Source: Kudoa neothunni (Eukaryota; Cnidaria). From it: DNA of 64,000 nt. A model generated the notes under the pieces. That model ran no database searches and was not told the DNA's origin. It was given only the letters and a program-made list of their open reading frames with translations. The stretch spans positions 6,448,001-6,512,000 of the forward strand of contig OZ199839.1 of the NCBI GenBank assembly GCA_964304625.1, written 5' to 3'. Below are positions 41,502-57,420 of this stretch, piece by piece; positions within the stretch are counted from its first letter, which is position 1, and each line of letters begins with the position of its first letter. The translations under genes and the position numbers were made by a program.

Positions 41502-43298
41502 TCAATAGAAATTATGACCAATTGAGAGGCTATTGGCCACAGTGTAGGGTTTTTTGGGAGGAACACGAGACATGCTTCTGTCAAGTTTAGGTATTTTTTC
41601 AGGCACATTGTTCACTGTGAGACATTTGTCGTTGACTGTAGCATTATTGGAGGTGTCAGTATTATTTCCAGACACGTAGAGAAAACGATGATTCAAAATA
41701 CGAGGAGGGAGCAACTTTGTGTAAAAATCACAATATATAGTTAACAACTATGGACAACTACCTGTAGAACTGTTTCAATAAAACAATCCATATTGAAATT
41801 GAAAATGGCTGTCTTTTTGAGAACAGATTTAGGGAGGTACATCAAAACAACTAAAAATCTAGATAATCGATTAGAGTTAATGACTATGAAATACACAACC
41901 AAAAAATACGGGCTCAACTCAAGCATATGCACATAACGCGTATCATCCAGCGCAATTGTCATGCAGTTACGTTTATTCATAGGAATGTTGATGGATAGAC
42001 TCGAGAGATCAGCAGTGTTGCTCTTTGTGATGTTAACTCTAAATTGGATAAAGTTAGAGGGGGTTACATTGTACATACTTGAAAAATTCACAAAAGTCAT
42101 TGACAATTTCCACAATATCGCAACTCAGTTCATACATTTCCGCGGTGGTGTTAGAACTAAACAAGAGAAATCGCATTATTACACAAGCAACAACAACTAT
42201 GGCTATACCAATCAGAAGCTACAAATATTTTAGTATAGATATCGACCAGAAATATTTTTTCCATTTTAAGTGCCTACCCAATTCTCTATTGCTAACATTT
42301 AAAAAAAATAAGATACATTCTTGGTAATATTCATCACTGAAGCGAGATAGTCAGTTTTATCATTGATATTTTGAGATATTTTACTAAACGCCTACATCAA
42401 ACAAATTATTATCTCGCGTTGTTAATATTTTGACAAAAATATCCTGGAAGTAATTCAATTACAGCATAGATTGAATAGTCGAAAACAGTGGTATGATGAT
42501 AACGTATATATTTCTCGTTGAGTCCTTGAGTATCGATCATGCTGACAAATGCAGACTGCATCTGTCTACGAAACTCTATTATTCCACTATAGAAGAAATA
42601 TTCAAAGCTAATTAAAATACTAGAACCAGAACGATAGCTTTGAGGTATTCCATCACTTTTATGCAAAAATATCTCATAATACATGTTTTTGTTGTAGGTG
42701 GGCACTATTTTCATAATGCGGGCCAAATAATTGATAGCCGTTGTGTGTTCGGATTGAGTATTGATCACAAACACTATTGTGTGTGCAAACTGGAACAGTT
42801 GACCGAAATTGTAATGTTCATTGGTCACATCGATATAACCTGGAATATCCAGTATCTATACGACCAAAATTAGATTGAACCTCATTAAACTGCCAACAAT
42901 ACATTCCATTGCACAAACCCACTGTTACAAACAAAATGTTGTTCCAGATTGGTGGTATTTCCGATAAACAAACAATCATATACTGATTTGTTTTGGAATA
43001 GTGTCGAATAAATAGATGTTTTCCCACTACTACATTAGAAGGAGATTTTTATAATATATAGAGGAGGCAATAGAAAAATCAAAACTCACTTGGAAAGTCC
43101 TATAAATAGGATCCAAGGTTTTTTGGCGGAAAAATCCAATTGTTCTATCTGTCTGTTGACATCAATCTGTTCATCGGGTAGAGGTATTTTACGAGTATTT
43201 TCCTCATGGGTATTTTTGAGGATGTTGGTGATAAACTCCTCGGCGTTGTTGGAGTTTTCCCTCGAGTAAGACACCATACATGGATGACGACTAAACAT
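41502..43298 (-). CDS. RRAGC: Rag GTPase C/D homologue
   Basis: Ten exons on the minus strand (43090-43298, 42903-43029, 42621-42855, 42463-42575, 42317-42391, 42209-42273, 42079-42156, 41910-42038, 41762-41858, 41502-41714) give 446 residues; human RagC has 399. RagC/D pairs with RagA/B on lysosomes to recruit mTORC1 when amino acids are available. Visible: P-loop G67-LSNSGK-T74, G3 region ILDIPGY (residues 113-119), G4-like HKSDG (177-181), SIYAAFSKISQ, then the roadblock-type C-terminal domain (KMEKIFLVDIYTKIFVASD, YELSCDIVEIV, FLVVLMYLPK, FNFNMDCFIETVLQ). All lengths and phases agree. The 45-nt intron 42576-42620 is inferred: reading through it is also in frame. The C-terminus extends about 60 residues beyond the fold and is N/S/T-rich. 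The family's G3 glutamine is tyrosine here. Confidence 0.95.
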
Positions 43299-44660
43299 TA
43301 TTCACACGGCTAACTAACAACCTCGAGTGTTTGACAAAGGATTAACGTGATTCTCACATATAACTTACTAACGTCGCATTAAAACTATTAACTGCGATCC
43401 CGAACGTCGAATAAAGTTAAAATTCCAGTTTACACGAATTTTCATCTTAAATCTACTTTAAAATATTATTTTGGGTCGCAGATTTTTCCAAAATTAGCTA
43501 CAAACTCCATTTGATCGTGTATTGAAATTGAATAATTTAAATAAAATAAAGGATTATCGTTAACAGAAAGGATTAATTAAATCCATTATGAAAATTGTGA
43601 GTTTAAATAAACTTTTGAAATTTTCAACTGTAATAAACGATTATTTATAAAATTAAACTAATGGAGGGAGTACAATGATGAAATTATGACAACTTTGGAG
43701 CATAGATATATGTACTAAAAATTGAGATAATCTGATGATATATTTTCATGTTTTTATCTCAACGTCAGTTCATTATAATTTGTAATTTAATCAATTATAA
43801 TTATGTATCAATGTTTTGACATTATTCATCTATTTTTTGGTTATATTAGAATAGTATTGGTTGACTTTAATTTGCCAAATTTTTATTTTTTATCGACTTC
43901 CTAATTAGATGAATTTTTGATAGACTTATTTGAAATGTTAAAACTAATTTTATAGATAACAAGACTAATCGAGAAAACAATGAATAATGATTCGTATCAC
44001 ATGGAGGAATTCGTCTTAAAAAGTTTAGTTTAATTAGTAAAACAATAATTATAGCTACATCAACGAATTTAACGTTACTGTATCGTTATTGATACACTTT
44101 CATATTATTTTATGATGATTAGTTGTTAAGAAATATTTGTTTGGAATATTATTTAATTTAAAGTTCTATTTATAATAGAATTATTATATTGTTATGAAAT
44201 ATTTTCATTCCCGTTTTACAGTAAAGTCTCGATATAGCATAGTTAATAATTTTATTGTATGCTCAAATAAAGTCAATAATTTGCTAACCACTTTACTTAC
44301 ATATTTCGATAAATAAATGACCAATATGACGATAATTTGAGTGAGTTTAGATGATAAATCACAATAATTAAATAAATTATTTTAAATCACACTGTGGTGT
44401 AAAAAATGTTCTTAAATCTTGTTGAGTGACTAAGTATTTTGATAAGTTTAATGTAGTTAGGTTAAAGTTATCATCTCTTAAAAGTATTTCAACAGAAAAA
44501 GCAAGAATCACAAATAAAACTATTCGTCCGTTTGAATTGCAACATGTTTAAAGTGGAAAATGTATTTTATTCGATGAAATATATAATCAGAAGAGATCTA
44601 CAAAAAATAATAATGTTTTGGGCGAATTTTCGATATCCCATATAGCAATAATGGTGATTA
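43299..44660. other. Non-coding upstream region of the Rag gene
   Basis: AT-rich; no supported feature. Confidence 0.4.
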
Positions 44661-46520
44661 TTGAGCTTAAGACATCTGAAAATACCCTTTTCGCGTTTTA
44701 ATATCAAGATTCTTGTTGATAAAACAAATAAATACGTACTCGCAAAAATCAAGCTCAAGAAATTACTTTTAGATTTTAATCAAATCTCATCTCTAACAAA
44801 GTCTTTCCTACATGTAATTTCTCTATGGATTGAACAAACTTTCGTATTAAAAAATTCTTGGCTTATTTTAGTTCACTGGTTACTTAAAACCACTTAAATT
44901 ATATTTTTCATTAAGAAATAAACGGATTTATTATTTCCGCGGTTCGTTTATCAAGTGCTCTTCTATAATGGAGTTTTAAGGTTTCAATATAACGATGAAT
45001 TTTTTCTTGTTGATATATATATATATATATATAAAGGATTTCTCATAAATTTTGTGCAAGATGTTATTTCCCCAATGCTTCAAACATATGTGAAAATTGC
45101 AGAAATTTTGGTTGTTTTAACCTAAGAAAGGGGAAAATTAATGTTACTGGACCAATAATCGGGCAGTCTGCTTATAAAGAAATAATGTGGATGTTTCTTT
45201 CATATATTTATGTAGAAGCTAACAATGTACCTCAAGTTACCGCTCTAAAAACAATAGATGCATTACTAATCCCCCAAATGGAACCTCTTTTTCGAACTCT
45301 ATTATATGTGGCCCGCCTCACAACTTAATCTTAAAAAAATATTTTAAATTTTATATCGTTGTGGAATGGATGCGACCATTTCAACTTTTATAATAAAATA
45401 AGTAAATATTCTAGCATTTTCAACATGGCTCAAAAACATCGAAAACTCTATCAACCAACCTATAGAAAAAGGAATAAACTTATTATAGAAAGTTTCATCA
45501 TGTGAAAATATGAATCATTTTTTCAAAAAAGAAAAAAATAACCAGAGTAGTTATCTAAAAGAAGACGTCTAAAATAGGTCCTCAAATAAATAATTTTTGG
45601 AGTCAAATACTAAAACCCGACTTTAAATTATTTGTTTGTATAACATATTTCTTATATTTAATAGATTCCTGACAATTGAAGTGTTAATGAACATTTTTTT
45701 TTCAAAATTTGACTTTTTTAGTGAATCGTTCGAAGGTATTTTACGAAGTCACTACTTTATTAAATAATGCATATAGATAATGCGCTAAGAAGAGAAACGT
45801 ATGATGGGAAGGTTGACGGTTCTTAGATTTGTGGAATGACTCAATGTAAACTTGAGAAAATAGGAAAAACCTTGTGTCTCGCTATTTCGGAACTTATTTT
45901 TTGACTTTAGTCCCTTTAATCTGATGGTTGCACTATAACAAGCAATTCAAGTTCTCGAATAACTAATAAAGATATAATGAAAATAATTGATTATTATGAT
46001 TGTTTGAAGTCTATATCGGGTGTTAATGGTATTACTGTAAAACATTTCAGTTTACTAATTTATATTAACTTTAATATTGTTCGCTAATTTAAAATAGGTT
46101 ACTTAAATCTTTATAGAAGTTTTTTTAAATAAGACGAAATCATAGATTCAAATATTCCAAATTTATTAGAAATATTTAAACCTGGAAAATATAAAGATAT
46201 TAAAATAATATTTACAATTGAGTGGTTTTAATGCGAAAAAAAATTATCTAAATTATTAATGATCTAATAATCTTGTATTATTGCCAAAGATATTTGAATA
46301 AAAGATTTTATCGGAAGTGAGGGTTAGTTTAATAATTGTAGAAGGTGTTACGATCTGAAAAACTCAAATTGCACGGAGAAGAAAAGTGCTGATTTTAAAT
46401 ATATTTATCTATGAATGAGAAATTTTCCCGAGATCTTGTCAAGATACAATATGGAATATATATTAAATTTGGATGAGGCGGCTCATTTTTATGAAAAGCT
46501 GCTTATACAGCGTACGTCCA
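44661..46520 (+). other. Cluster of coding-like open stretches, unrecognised
   Basis: Several plus-strand segments look coding: 44661-44897 (KIKLKKLLLDFNQISSLTKS), about 45033-45329 (a CARC...CENC zinc-finger-like pair, then YKEIMWMFLSYIYVEANN and TALKTIDALLIPQMEPLF), about 45415-45485 (FSTWLKNIENSINQPIEKG), about 45930-46080 (NKDIMKIIDYYDCLKSISG) and about 46450-46510 (ILNLDEAAHFYEK). Stops separate them, and small GT-AG introns could join some. This might be a helical-repeat gene with many tiny introns or a decayed transposon. A (TA)n run at about 45014-45033 lies within. No family is recognised. Confidence 0.3.
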
Positions 46521-47818
46521 CTATTAAAAATTAGCACAATGATCGATGAAAAATTACAACTACACATAATAATAAAATTTTAGGAAAAATCGCTATTTTA
46601 GGAGAAATAAAGAGCTTTCAGTTTAGTGCCATTCGCTAATGAATGTGTGATTATCTTCATCTAGGTTTTATCAGATGGTTCAAAGATATGAACCAGAGGT
46701 TAATTAAAGAAAACAGGATGGTTTTTATTTTATTATAACATTGCTCATATTTTCCTTAATCGATCAATTATTTCGAAAACATCCAGCTCCTACTTCTACC
46801 AAAAACACTACTTGTGTGGTGCAACCAATTTATCTGGGAATAATTCCCCCTTAAAAGTCAATTAGAGAAAAATATTATTCAAAAATGTGCCATTCGGAGA
46901 GAAGCACCAAAAAATATTTAAATATGCCGTATTCGATTACATAAATACGTTAAAGTTGGTTCAGGAATGTTTACAGTTAAAAAATTAGTAATTGAGTTAA
47001 TAAGCCGCCTATTTTCGACCAAAAATAATTGATTTTTTCTTTATTTTTATTTAAAAACTAGAAAAATAAATCTTTAAAGTAATGTGATGATGGAATAACA
47101 TTATAAGTAATTAATAGAAAAATTTTCTATATTCTTATGTGTAGACCATAATGTGTAATGATATTATTTTTTGGGAGACGACGAAATTTTACATTTAAAT
47201 TAAGATGAAATCGTTACAACGTTTCAAGTATAAAATCTTATAAATCCTTGAAAAAACGTGTCATTGATAATCCTATTGAATTATTTTCTGTACATCAAGT
47301 TAAGGATGCTTTACGCGAAATTATAAATAAATTAATAAAAAATTATAAAATAGATGGGTTATTTTGTAAGAAATGTTAAATTAATGGTTACCGCGCACGC
47401 GCAAAAGACTCGATTTGCGTAATTTTCCCCGGCCCCAAAATATTACGCAATATCGAGGCACGACAGTAGTAGAATTTTCTTTAAAAATATAAAACAACAT
47501 TGAATAATGAAAAATAAAATATGTAACAACTTTAAGTATTTTTAGTTGTTCTATTGGAAAATAAAATTCGTATTATAATGTAACGTATTTTAAAGATAAA
47601 TTAGATTAAAAATGGCTTAAAACGTGCATTTATCTAATAGAATCGACTATAATTATTATTTTTAAGACCATTACAATATTTTAATGGAACAAAACAAGCG
47701 TAACAAAAACTCCTCAAATAAATCGTATAAAATTTGGCTGGGATAAAAATGACAAGCAATTCAAAAACTATGTTACACAATGTTGAGTGGTTCAACAAAA
47801 TGACTTCTTGCTGGCTCG
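46521..47818. other. Non-coding with one hairpin
   Basis: The only structured element is an imperfect GC-containing hairpin at 47409-47457: CTCGATTTGCGTAAT pairs with ATTACGCAATATCGAG across a CCCCGGCCCC-type loop. Otherwise AT-rich and featureless. Confidence 0.5.
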
Positions 47819-51472
<3,654 letters not shown>

Positions 51473-51555
51473 TAACTAGAATATTCTTGAGCATTTTTGC
51501 ATGTATAATAAAGTCACCTTTCACAGTTCTACCCAGCTAAACACTAATAATAATT

Positions 51556-51804
51556 GTGTTAGTTACTATAACTCGCACCCTATCGTTATCCTTAGAAATC
51601 TATTTATGCTCTAATTCAATGAGGCTCGTTGGTTATTATCGCTATAACAGTGGAAATTTACGATACAACTCAAATGCTCTAATTAGTGCCAAAAAATCCG
51701 TACCTTGCACCATGTATCTCTGTGCTAATTCCATTGAGTCTCATTTAGGGTATTATTTTGTGCTTACTTACAATAAGGGATTTATCATCAAATATTATGA
51801 TTAA
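51556..51804 (+). other. Open stretch with an internal repeat, uncertain coding
   Basis: An 82-codon ORF in which YLCSNSMRLVGYY recurs 39 residues later as YLCANSIESHLGYY. The underlying DNA is a diverged tandem duplication of about 117 bp. There is no known family and no splice partner. It may be a repeat rather than a gene. Confidence 0.25.
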
Positions 51805-52767
51805 TGCTAACTTTCAGTGATGCTTTGTTATTATTTTTTATCTATTAGCCGACAAAAAAAATGATTTCGACATGAATTTTTTATCCCACTCAAAATGAAA
51901 TATTTGCTCGCACAAAGTCTCTAATTCTTCCCTCACGCTTGTTAGTCGAAAAATTAATGTTAATTCAAGCTACTCTAATAACCGGTTTATATAAATTCTG
52001 ATAAATAAACTATAAAGTATCAATGGTCAACAAACCACCTTATTAGAAATCTACTGGTGAAGGCCCCTCATCCATTCTGCTAATCCTGCCCCAGTTTGTT
52101 CCTAATTTTATCTCATGATTAAATCAGCCCGATAATATACATCAGAGATTTATCGATTTTTCAGTCAAAATATCGTCGATTTGAAATGGTCACTTTGTTT
52201 GCCTGAATAATCCTAACTGTATCAATCTTGGGTATGTTCATGATATGAGCAGGTTTCGGGAATGCAACATTCAAAGTCAAGTTATTTTATTTACACCATA
52301 AATTTAATACGTGCAATAAAATTTATTAAATGATTATAGTTGAATGATAATTTTGAATTTTATCTTTATTTATCCTTGAAAATAATCAAAATGTAATATT
52401 GTAATCGTTTATTCGATAATAATTTCCAAAAATTATTAAATAATCTAAAAAAATTGTAAAAATTCGTTGTAATACATTCTTAATTTATTTTTCTTAGACA
52501 TCCACATCATGTTTTTATTTTTTTAACTAAAATTAAAATTATTATATAATACGATTAATTATCTTTCAGAGCAGTTCTAAAATGACTGTACATCTGATTT
52601 AATTGGAGATGTAAAATAATAGAACAAAACACACTTTATACAGTGATGTGTTGGTCAAACAAATTCTTTTAATTAGTAAAAAATGAATCATGGCGTTACA
52701 TTTGTACATAATCTCACGCGTACGCACCAAGGGATTATTTAAAAATCGTTTTTTCTCGAAATATTTA
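51805..52767. other. Non-coding, AT-rich
   Basis: Nothing supportable. The minus-strand ORF at 52599-52793 straddles the start of the duplicated block and is probably spurious. Confidence 0.4.
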
Positions 52768-53675
52768 CCATAAGTAGGCCAATATTTAACCAAATTTATT
52801 TATGTTTAAATAAATTAATGAAGAGCAGAGACTATTTTCAATGTAAATTTAAGTCAATGAATTCCTCAAAAAATACATTATCTATTTTCATAAAATTCTA
52901 TGTTTTAACATTTTTTTAGTCAACTTAATTTTTTTATTTTTAAACAGTTTTACAAATTTTATATTTTAATATATTTTACCATTCTAACATCAATTGTAGA
53001 TACGTGTCTCCAGTCAGAATCTAACATTTTTATAATTATTCATTTTGTTAGTAAATAGTTGAAATTTATTAATTATGTATTTCTATCATAAATAATTATA
53101 TATTCACTTAACTTAGGGTTCGATAATTTCAAATAAATAGAGACCTTGGAAGTATTCAATGTGACAACGTTTATCATCAGCGGAAAACGAAACTAATGGA
53201 TATGTTCGTAATATTTATGTATAATCAAATATTACTTTTTTAATAACTCCAATCGTCGTTAGACACCCATATCTCAATCGCCTAATCCAGGTGTTCTCTT
53301 CTCAACCAGACGTAAGTTTTAGGATGGTGACTATTTGAACCAGGACCGCCAGCGGGGGTTATGAAAAAAACCCAAGCTCGAGAAAAACGCTAATTTAAAG
53401 TACAACAAATAATATAATCCTATCTATTAAAATTTGTAGTTTTCTTCCGATTCAATAATTACATCTTTACAACATATTAAAGTTATCGTCGTATTATTGC
53501 AATTTTTCGGCGCGAACACATACTTACCCACACTTAATTCCTAGTATAGATCAATATACTCCCAATTAATTTCATCATAATTCAAGATATATTTGAAATA
53601 ACGTTAAAATTTTCTAATAATGTACGGCAATGTTTATTAAGTAATTTTGCAATCGGATCACGTTAAACAATCAAA

Positions 53676-53980
53676 TAGGCCTGGAATGGCCAAACTTGTT
53701 TAAAATAGAAGTCGCATTTAACGAACCTCAAATTTTTCGGAGCCACATGGAATAAAACTTAAATTTCGTGTCTTGTTATTATATTTATATTTTGTCTAAT
53801 TGTTTTTGTTAATACTGAATTAATAGTAAATTTATGCGTTTTTATTCAGGATAACCGCATGATCCTAAGACTTTCAAAGTATCCAATAACTTTATGAGAA
53901 AAATTTAATGAAACGATAAGTCAAGTTTTAATTTTTCAAAAGCTACATGCGACTCGTGAACCGCGGTTTCGACATCCCTG
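53676..53980. mobile_element. hAT-type MITE or fragment
   Basis: The right part reads GCTACATGCGACTCGTGAAC then CGACATCCCTG, the familiar right end of Charlie/Tip100-like hATs (GCGGCTCGTGAGCCGC...CCCCTG). The left part, TAGGCCTGGAATGGCCAAAC, resembles a hAT left end. No matching target duplication is seen, so the limits are approximate. Second copy: 60849-61153. Confidence 0.5.
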
Positions 53981-54743
53981 TTATAGGCTGTCGTTCAATC
54001 TCGTACATGTTTAAACACTGCACGAAATAATCTGAATAGGATATGTTATTTAAAATATAAATATTAATATGGCAAATAAAAAAATTTGTGTTATAAATCA
54101 ATGTTTACAGGTTTTCAATAGAAACCCAAGCCCTGATTTGCACTCCTCAGTGCATGCGCGGAGGATTAAGGCATTACCACTATATCTGCTTTTTCTCTTG
54201 CATTAGTTCTTGCAGGAAAACATTAATAGTCAAAAACGATAAATAATATTTTTTTAAAAACCAATAAAATTATAAAAATAGTTATTTCTATTTTTTATAA
54301 TTAACTTAGTTTTTTAATTGTTTTAGTCTTCCTTTTTCTTTAGTTGAGCGAAAATTGGAGTTATATGAGTTGAAATTTTCCTCAGTTTTTGATTTGTTGA
54401 TTTGTGGAAAATAAGGTTTTATTCTCATATTGTTCTTCTAAATTTTTTAGACTTTTGTAAAATTCGTTATATTGACCATCACCAAGTGTATTTAATGGAT
54501 CCAATATTTCATAACATGATTGTTTCTTATTTTGAAACTTTGATTGTAAATGCGTATTAATTGATAAAACATTACAGTAGATTTTTTATGAATCAATACC
54601 TAGGAAGTTTGTAGTTATTGAAATACTGTTGTTTGTTATATTGCATATATCATTATTGTCGAGAAATATATCATAGTTTTTATAAAACTATCTTCCAATT
54701 CATATAGAATCCAAAGTCAAAATTGAAGATTTTATCATTGCGA

Positions 54744-55304
54744 TTAAATGTTTGAATGGGAAAGAGTATTGCTGAAAAAATGTGCAATCATCCTTGTGTA
54801 TATTTCCCTGAAATTTAACCAGTTCTGAACAAAACACAATGTGAACAAATAAAATGTTTTAAAATTCCGAATTGACAATAATTTCAGATTTTGAGTCTCT
54901 AATATGATTTTATCAGCGGCAAAACTGAACAAACGATTCAATATTGCCAAAGTATCATCATCAACGTCATCGATTTTGTTCCTCGTAAGTATCAGATCAT
55001 TTTTTAATGTGGAAGTGTCTATTGGCCTGACGTCAGGCCAATAGACACTGTCTTTTAATAAACTATCACTATGTATAGATTTATAGTAATTGAGTATTAG
55101 ATGAATTAACGATTACTTTGACATAAAATTTTGTATCTCGCCATGATCTTGCTCAATCCTGTTATTTCTATATGAACCAAATGTCAGAGCACCGAGACGA
55201 TGAAAATGGGCCCACATGTTCTGAATATTAAGCCAGTTTTTTAAATATTTAAAATTCGCTGGATTGGTCGAATATATTTCATTCAAAATGAAGTAAATGA
55301 GCAA
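54744..55304 (-). other. Unrecognised open stretches, possible transposon remains
   Basis: Minus-strand reading gives YLKNWLNIQNMWAHFHRLGA (55113-55304) and, after a stop, HLILNYYKSIHSD, SVYWPDVRPIDTST and ILNRLFSFAADKIILE down to 54744. The composition is coding-like and fairly long for this AT-rich DNA. It could be an old transposase, but no catalytic motif or terminal repeat supports a family. Second copy: 61917-62477. Confidence 0.3.
55014..55049. repeat. Perfect 36-bp palindrome
   Basis: The left half reads AGTGTCTATTGGCCTGAC and the right half is its exact complement, with no spacer; the centre is TGACGTCA. It lies within the open stretch at 54744-55304. Identical second copy: 62187-62222. 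Confidence 0.98.
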
Positions 55305-55703
55305 CCATTTTCAGAATATATTAATTTTTTCTGTCTTTAATATATTTCTTAGATTATCTGATGAAGGAATCGTTTGTTGAATAAATCGTGACCTTCTGAA
55401 CTCAATATGCACCAAACTAGTCAACCGAACAAATATATTCATATATGTTTTTCTATTAATTATTATATAACCATTTTTCTATTTCTAAGATATAAAAGTT
55501 GGTATACAATTGTTTTATGTAGTAAATATGACTGCAATTTCTACGATAAATAATAAGGGGTGTAAGACTTAAAGTCACCTTGAAAAAAATATTATTCTGA
55601 ATTTTTAGCTATTATTATTTATTTTCAATAACTAATATAAGAGAAAAAGTACATATAGCGGTAATTTTTTAATCCTCTGTTTATTCACCGAGGGAGTGCA
55701 AAC

Positions 55704-57338
55704 TAGGGTTGCCAGGATTGGTACGTTTTCGCCCTAAATAAAGGTATTGATACTTTTGGTACGACTACGAAACAAATGGGTACGTTTTAAGGTCATTGAG
55801 TTTCGATATAGAAGTATTATAAGTGCATCCCATATAATGAGAAAATGTGTTAGAAGACTTGGCGCAAAGTATCCACTTATATCCTCCAAATAACTCAAAA
55901 CGTCAAAATGAATATGACGGATCTCAATACACTTATTCGGCATCATATTATATTGTTTCTCTGCTACACGAGATGGCTGTCGGTTGAGCAAGTTATTCAG
56001 AAAATATTAGAAGAATGGACAGTTCTCACAACGTTCCCCAAGGTTGGACCATAGGAAAACAAGTCCAAACCCGCATCCAAAATATTCACACCTCTATTTA
56101 AGCCCATAAATAAAATATACTATGCATTTTTAACTTTTTCCTACCCATACTCAATAAACTTGTTAGGGCAAGGAACCATCGTTCAAATATAACAATAATA
56201 ATATAGAGGCTAATATAAGGGTGTTTATATAGTTAGCGCCAACTGTATATTAATACACATAGGTACCGACCAAGATAATGTGTGTCATTATATCTTTGAC
56301 GCCGAAGACTAACTATCAGCCCCAATAAAACTCAAAGTCGAATTACAAGGTGAGAGTTTTGAGTTCGTTAACTAAGGAATTCCGTTGAAAATATTATTTA
56401 GTCAAAATTAATGATTTTTGAGAAGTCTGATCAAATAATAACATCTTCTGGAGCTTAAATTTTAAACACTTCTTAAATTATATTCTTCCGGATAAGTTTT
56501 ATTATAATTCGAAAGTAGAATTAATGTAGAATAAAAATATTACTGGAATAGGCACTCGAGATCTTGTTTGCTTTCTTACCAAAACTCTGGATTTCCATTT
56601 ATTACTGACGAAACAGATATTTCAAAAGATTTTAATCATCTCCAAATTTATGCGTTTACATATAATTGAAGCAATGCTTCTTGCGAACGCCAATGAAGGT
56701 AAACCCTATTCCATTATACCTCTCTCAAAGAGATTTACAATTATTATATCTGAAGATAAGTATTTGAATTTAGAGATTAAATAGAATTTAGCCTGTAAAA
56801 TAGCGGACATTTCATTGAAAAAGACCCCAAGATATATTGGTATGCAGCCACAAATAAAAGAGGAGAAATATTTAAGTATCGATTACTGTCTAAATTAATG
56901 TTGCCTTTAATTGTTTTGTCTCATTCGTCTGGATCTGTTGACAGATTATTTTCATTAGTGAATAAAAAAAAAGTTAAAAAAATATTTATATTGAAGGAGA
57001 AAAAATAAATGCTCTACTATATGCTGAACGTTTACTGAGAAACGTCAGTCACATGAGATGGAATCCATCTGACCAATAAACTAAAATGACGGAAAAAATT
57101 AACCTATATGATGAGGAGACAAGTGATAATGAATTACTGCTTTGATATATAAATAGATTCTATCAATTATTTGTTCTATTTCGATTAGTTTAATGTTGCT
57201 AGAATTATATTTTTTGTACTATTTATAAGGTAAGGTATCTTTTTTAAATTTTAGCACGATTTTGAATTTTTTTGAACCATTTGATACATTTCTATTACAT
57301 TATTTGGTACGATTTACAAAAATCGTCTGGCAACCCTG
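55704..57338 (+). mobile_element. hAT transposon, 1635 bp, decayed
   Basis: Ends are inverted: TAGGGTTGCCAGGATTGGTA at the left and CAGGGTTGCCAGACG (complement) at the right. Flanking octamers GTGCAAAC (55696-55703) and GTGCAGAT (57339-57346) agree at 6 of 8 bases. Plus-strand fragments match hAT transposase: FITDETDISKDFNHLQIYAF near 56590-56660 (first catalytic region) and LIVLSHSSGSVDRLFSLVNK near 56905-56970 (C-terminal dimerisation domain). Several stops and frame breaks make it inactive. It is inserted next to a repeat end shared with the 5.9-kb element. A second, window-truncated copy is at 62877-64000. Confidence 0.9.
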
Positions 57339-57354
57339 GTGCAGATAGACACTA

Positions 57355-57420
57355 TCAAATTTTAGATGACTAGGGATTAAATAAAGTGACCTTAAAATTG
57401 GATACGGGCAATTTTTGAAT
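57355..57420. repeat. Dispersed repeat end shared with 5917-5980
   Basis: ATTTTAGATGAC, AAAATTGGATACGGGCAATT and TTTTTGAAT match the reverse complement of 5917-5980 at about three quarters of positions. On the other side of the hAT insertion, TTAATCCTCT at 55669 resembles the TTAACCCTCT terminus of that element, so the hAT may have split an older copy. Confidence 0.6.

Larger units (their letters stand above)
52768..56827. repeat. Long direct repeat, copy 1 (4060 bp)
   Basis: Identical to 59941-64000 at a constant offset of 7173 bp with no indel. The two mismatches I found are T55463/C62636 and T56810/A63983. The match begins at the first base after the N gap and runs to the window end, so the full length is unknown. 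Confidence 0.98.

Noticed and set aside
41961-42327. Plus-strand ORFs across the Rag gene
   Set aside because: Antisense shadows; the minus-strand exon chain matches RagC/D throughout.
53241-53400. GC-richer stretch resembling a tRNA or small RNA
   Set aside because: No consistent cloverleaf or promoter boxes could be drawn.
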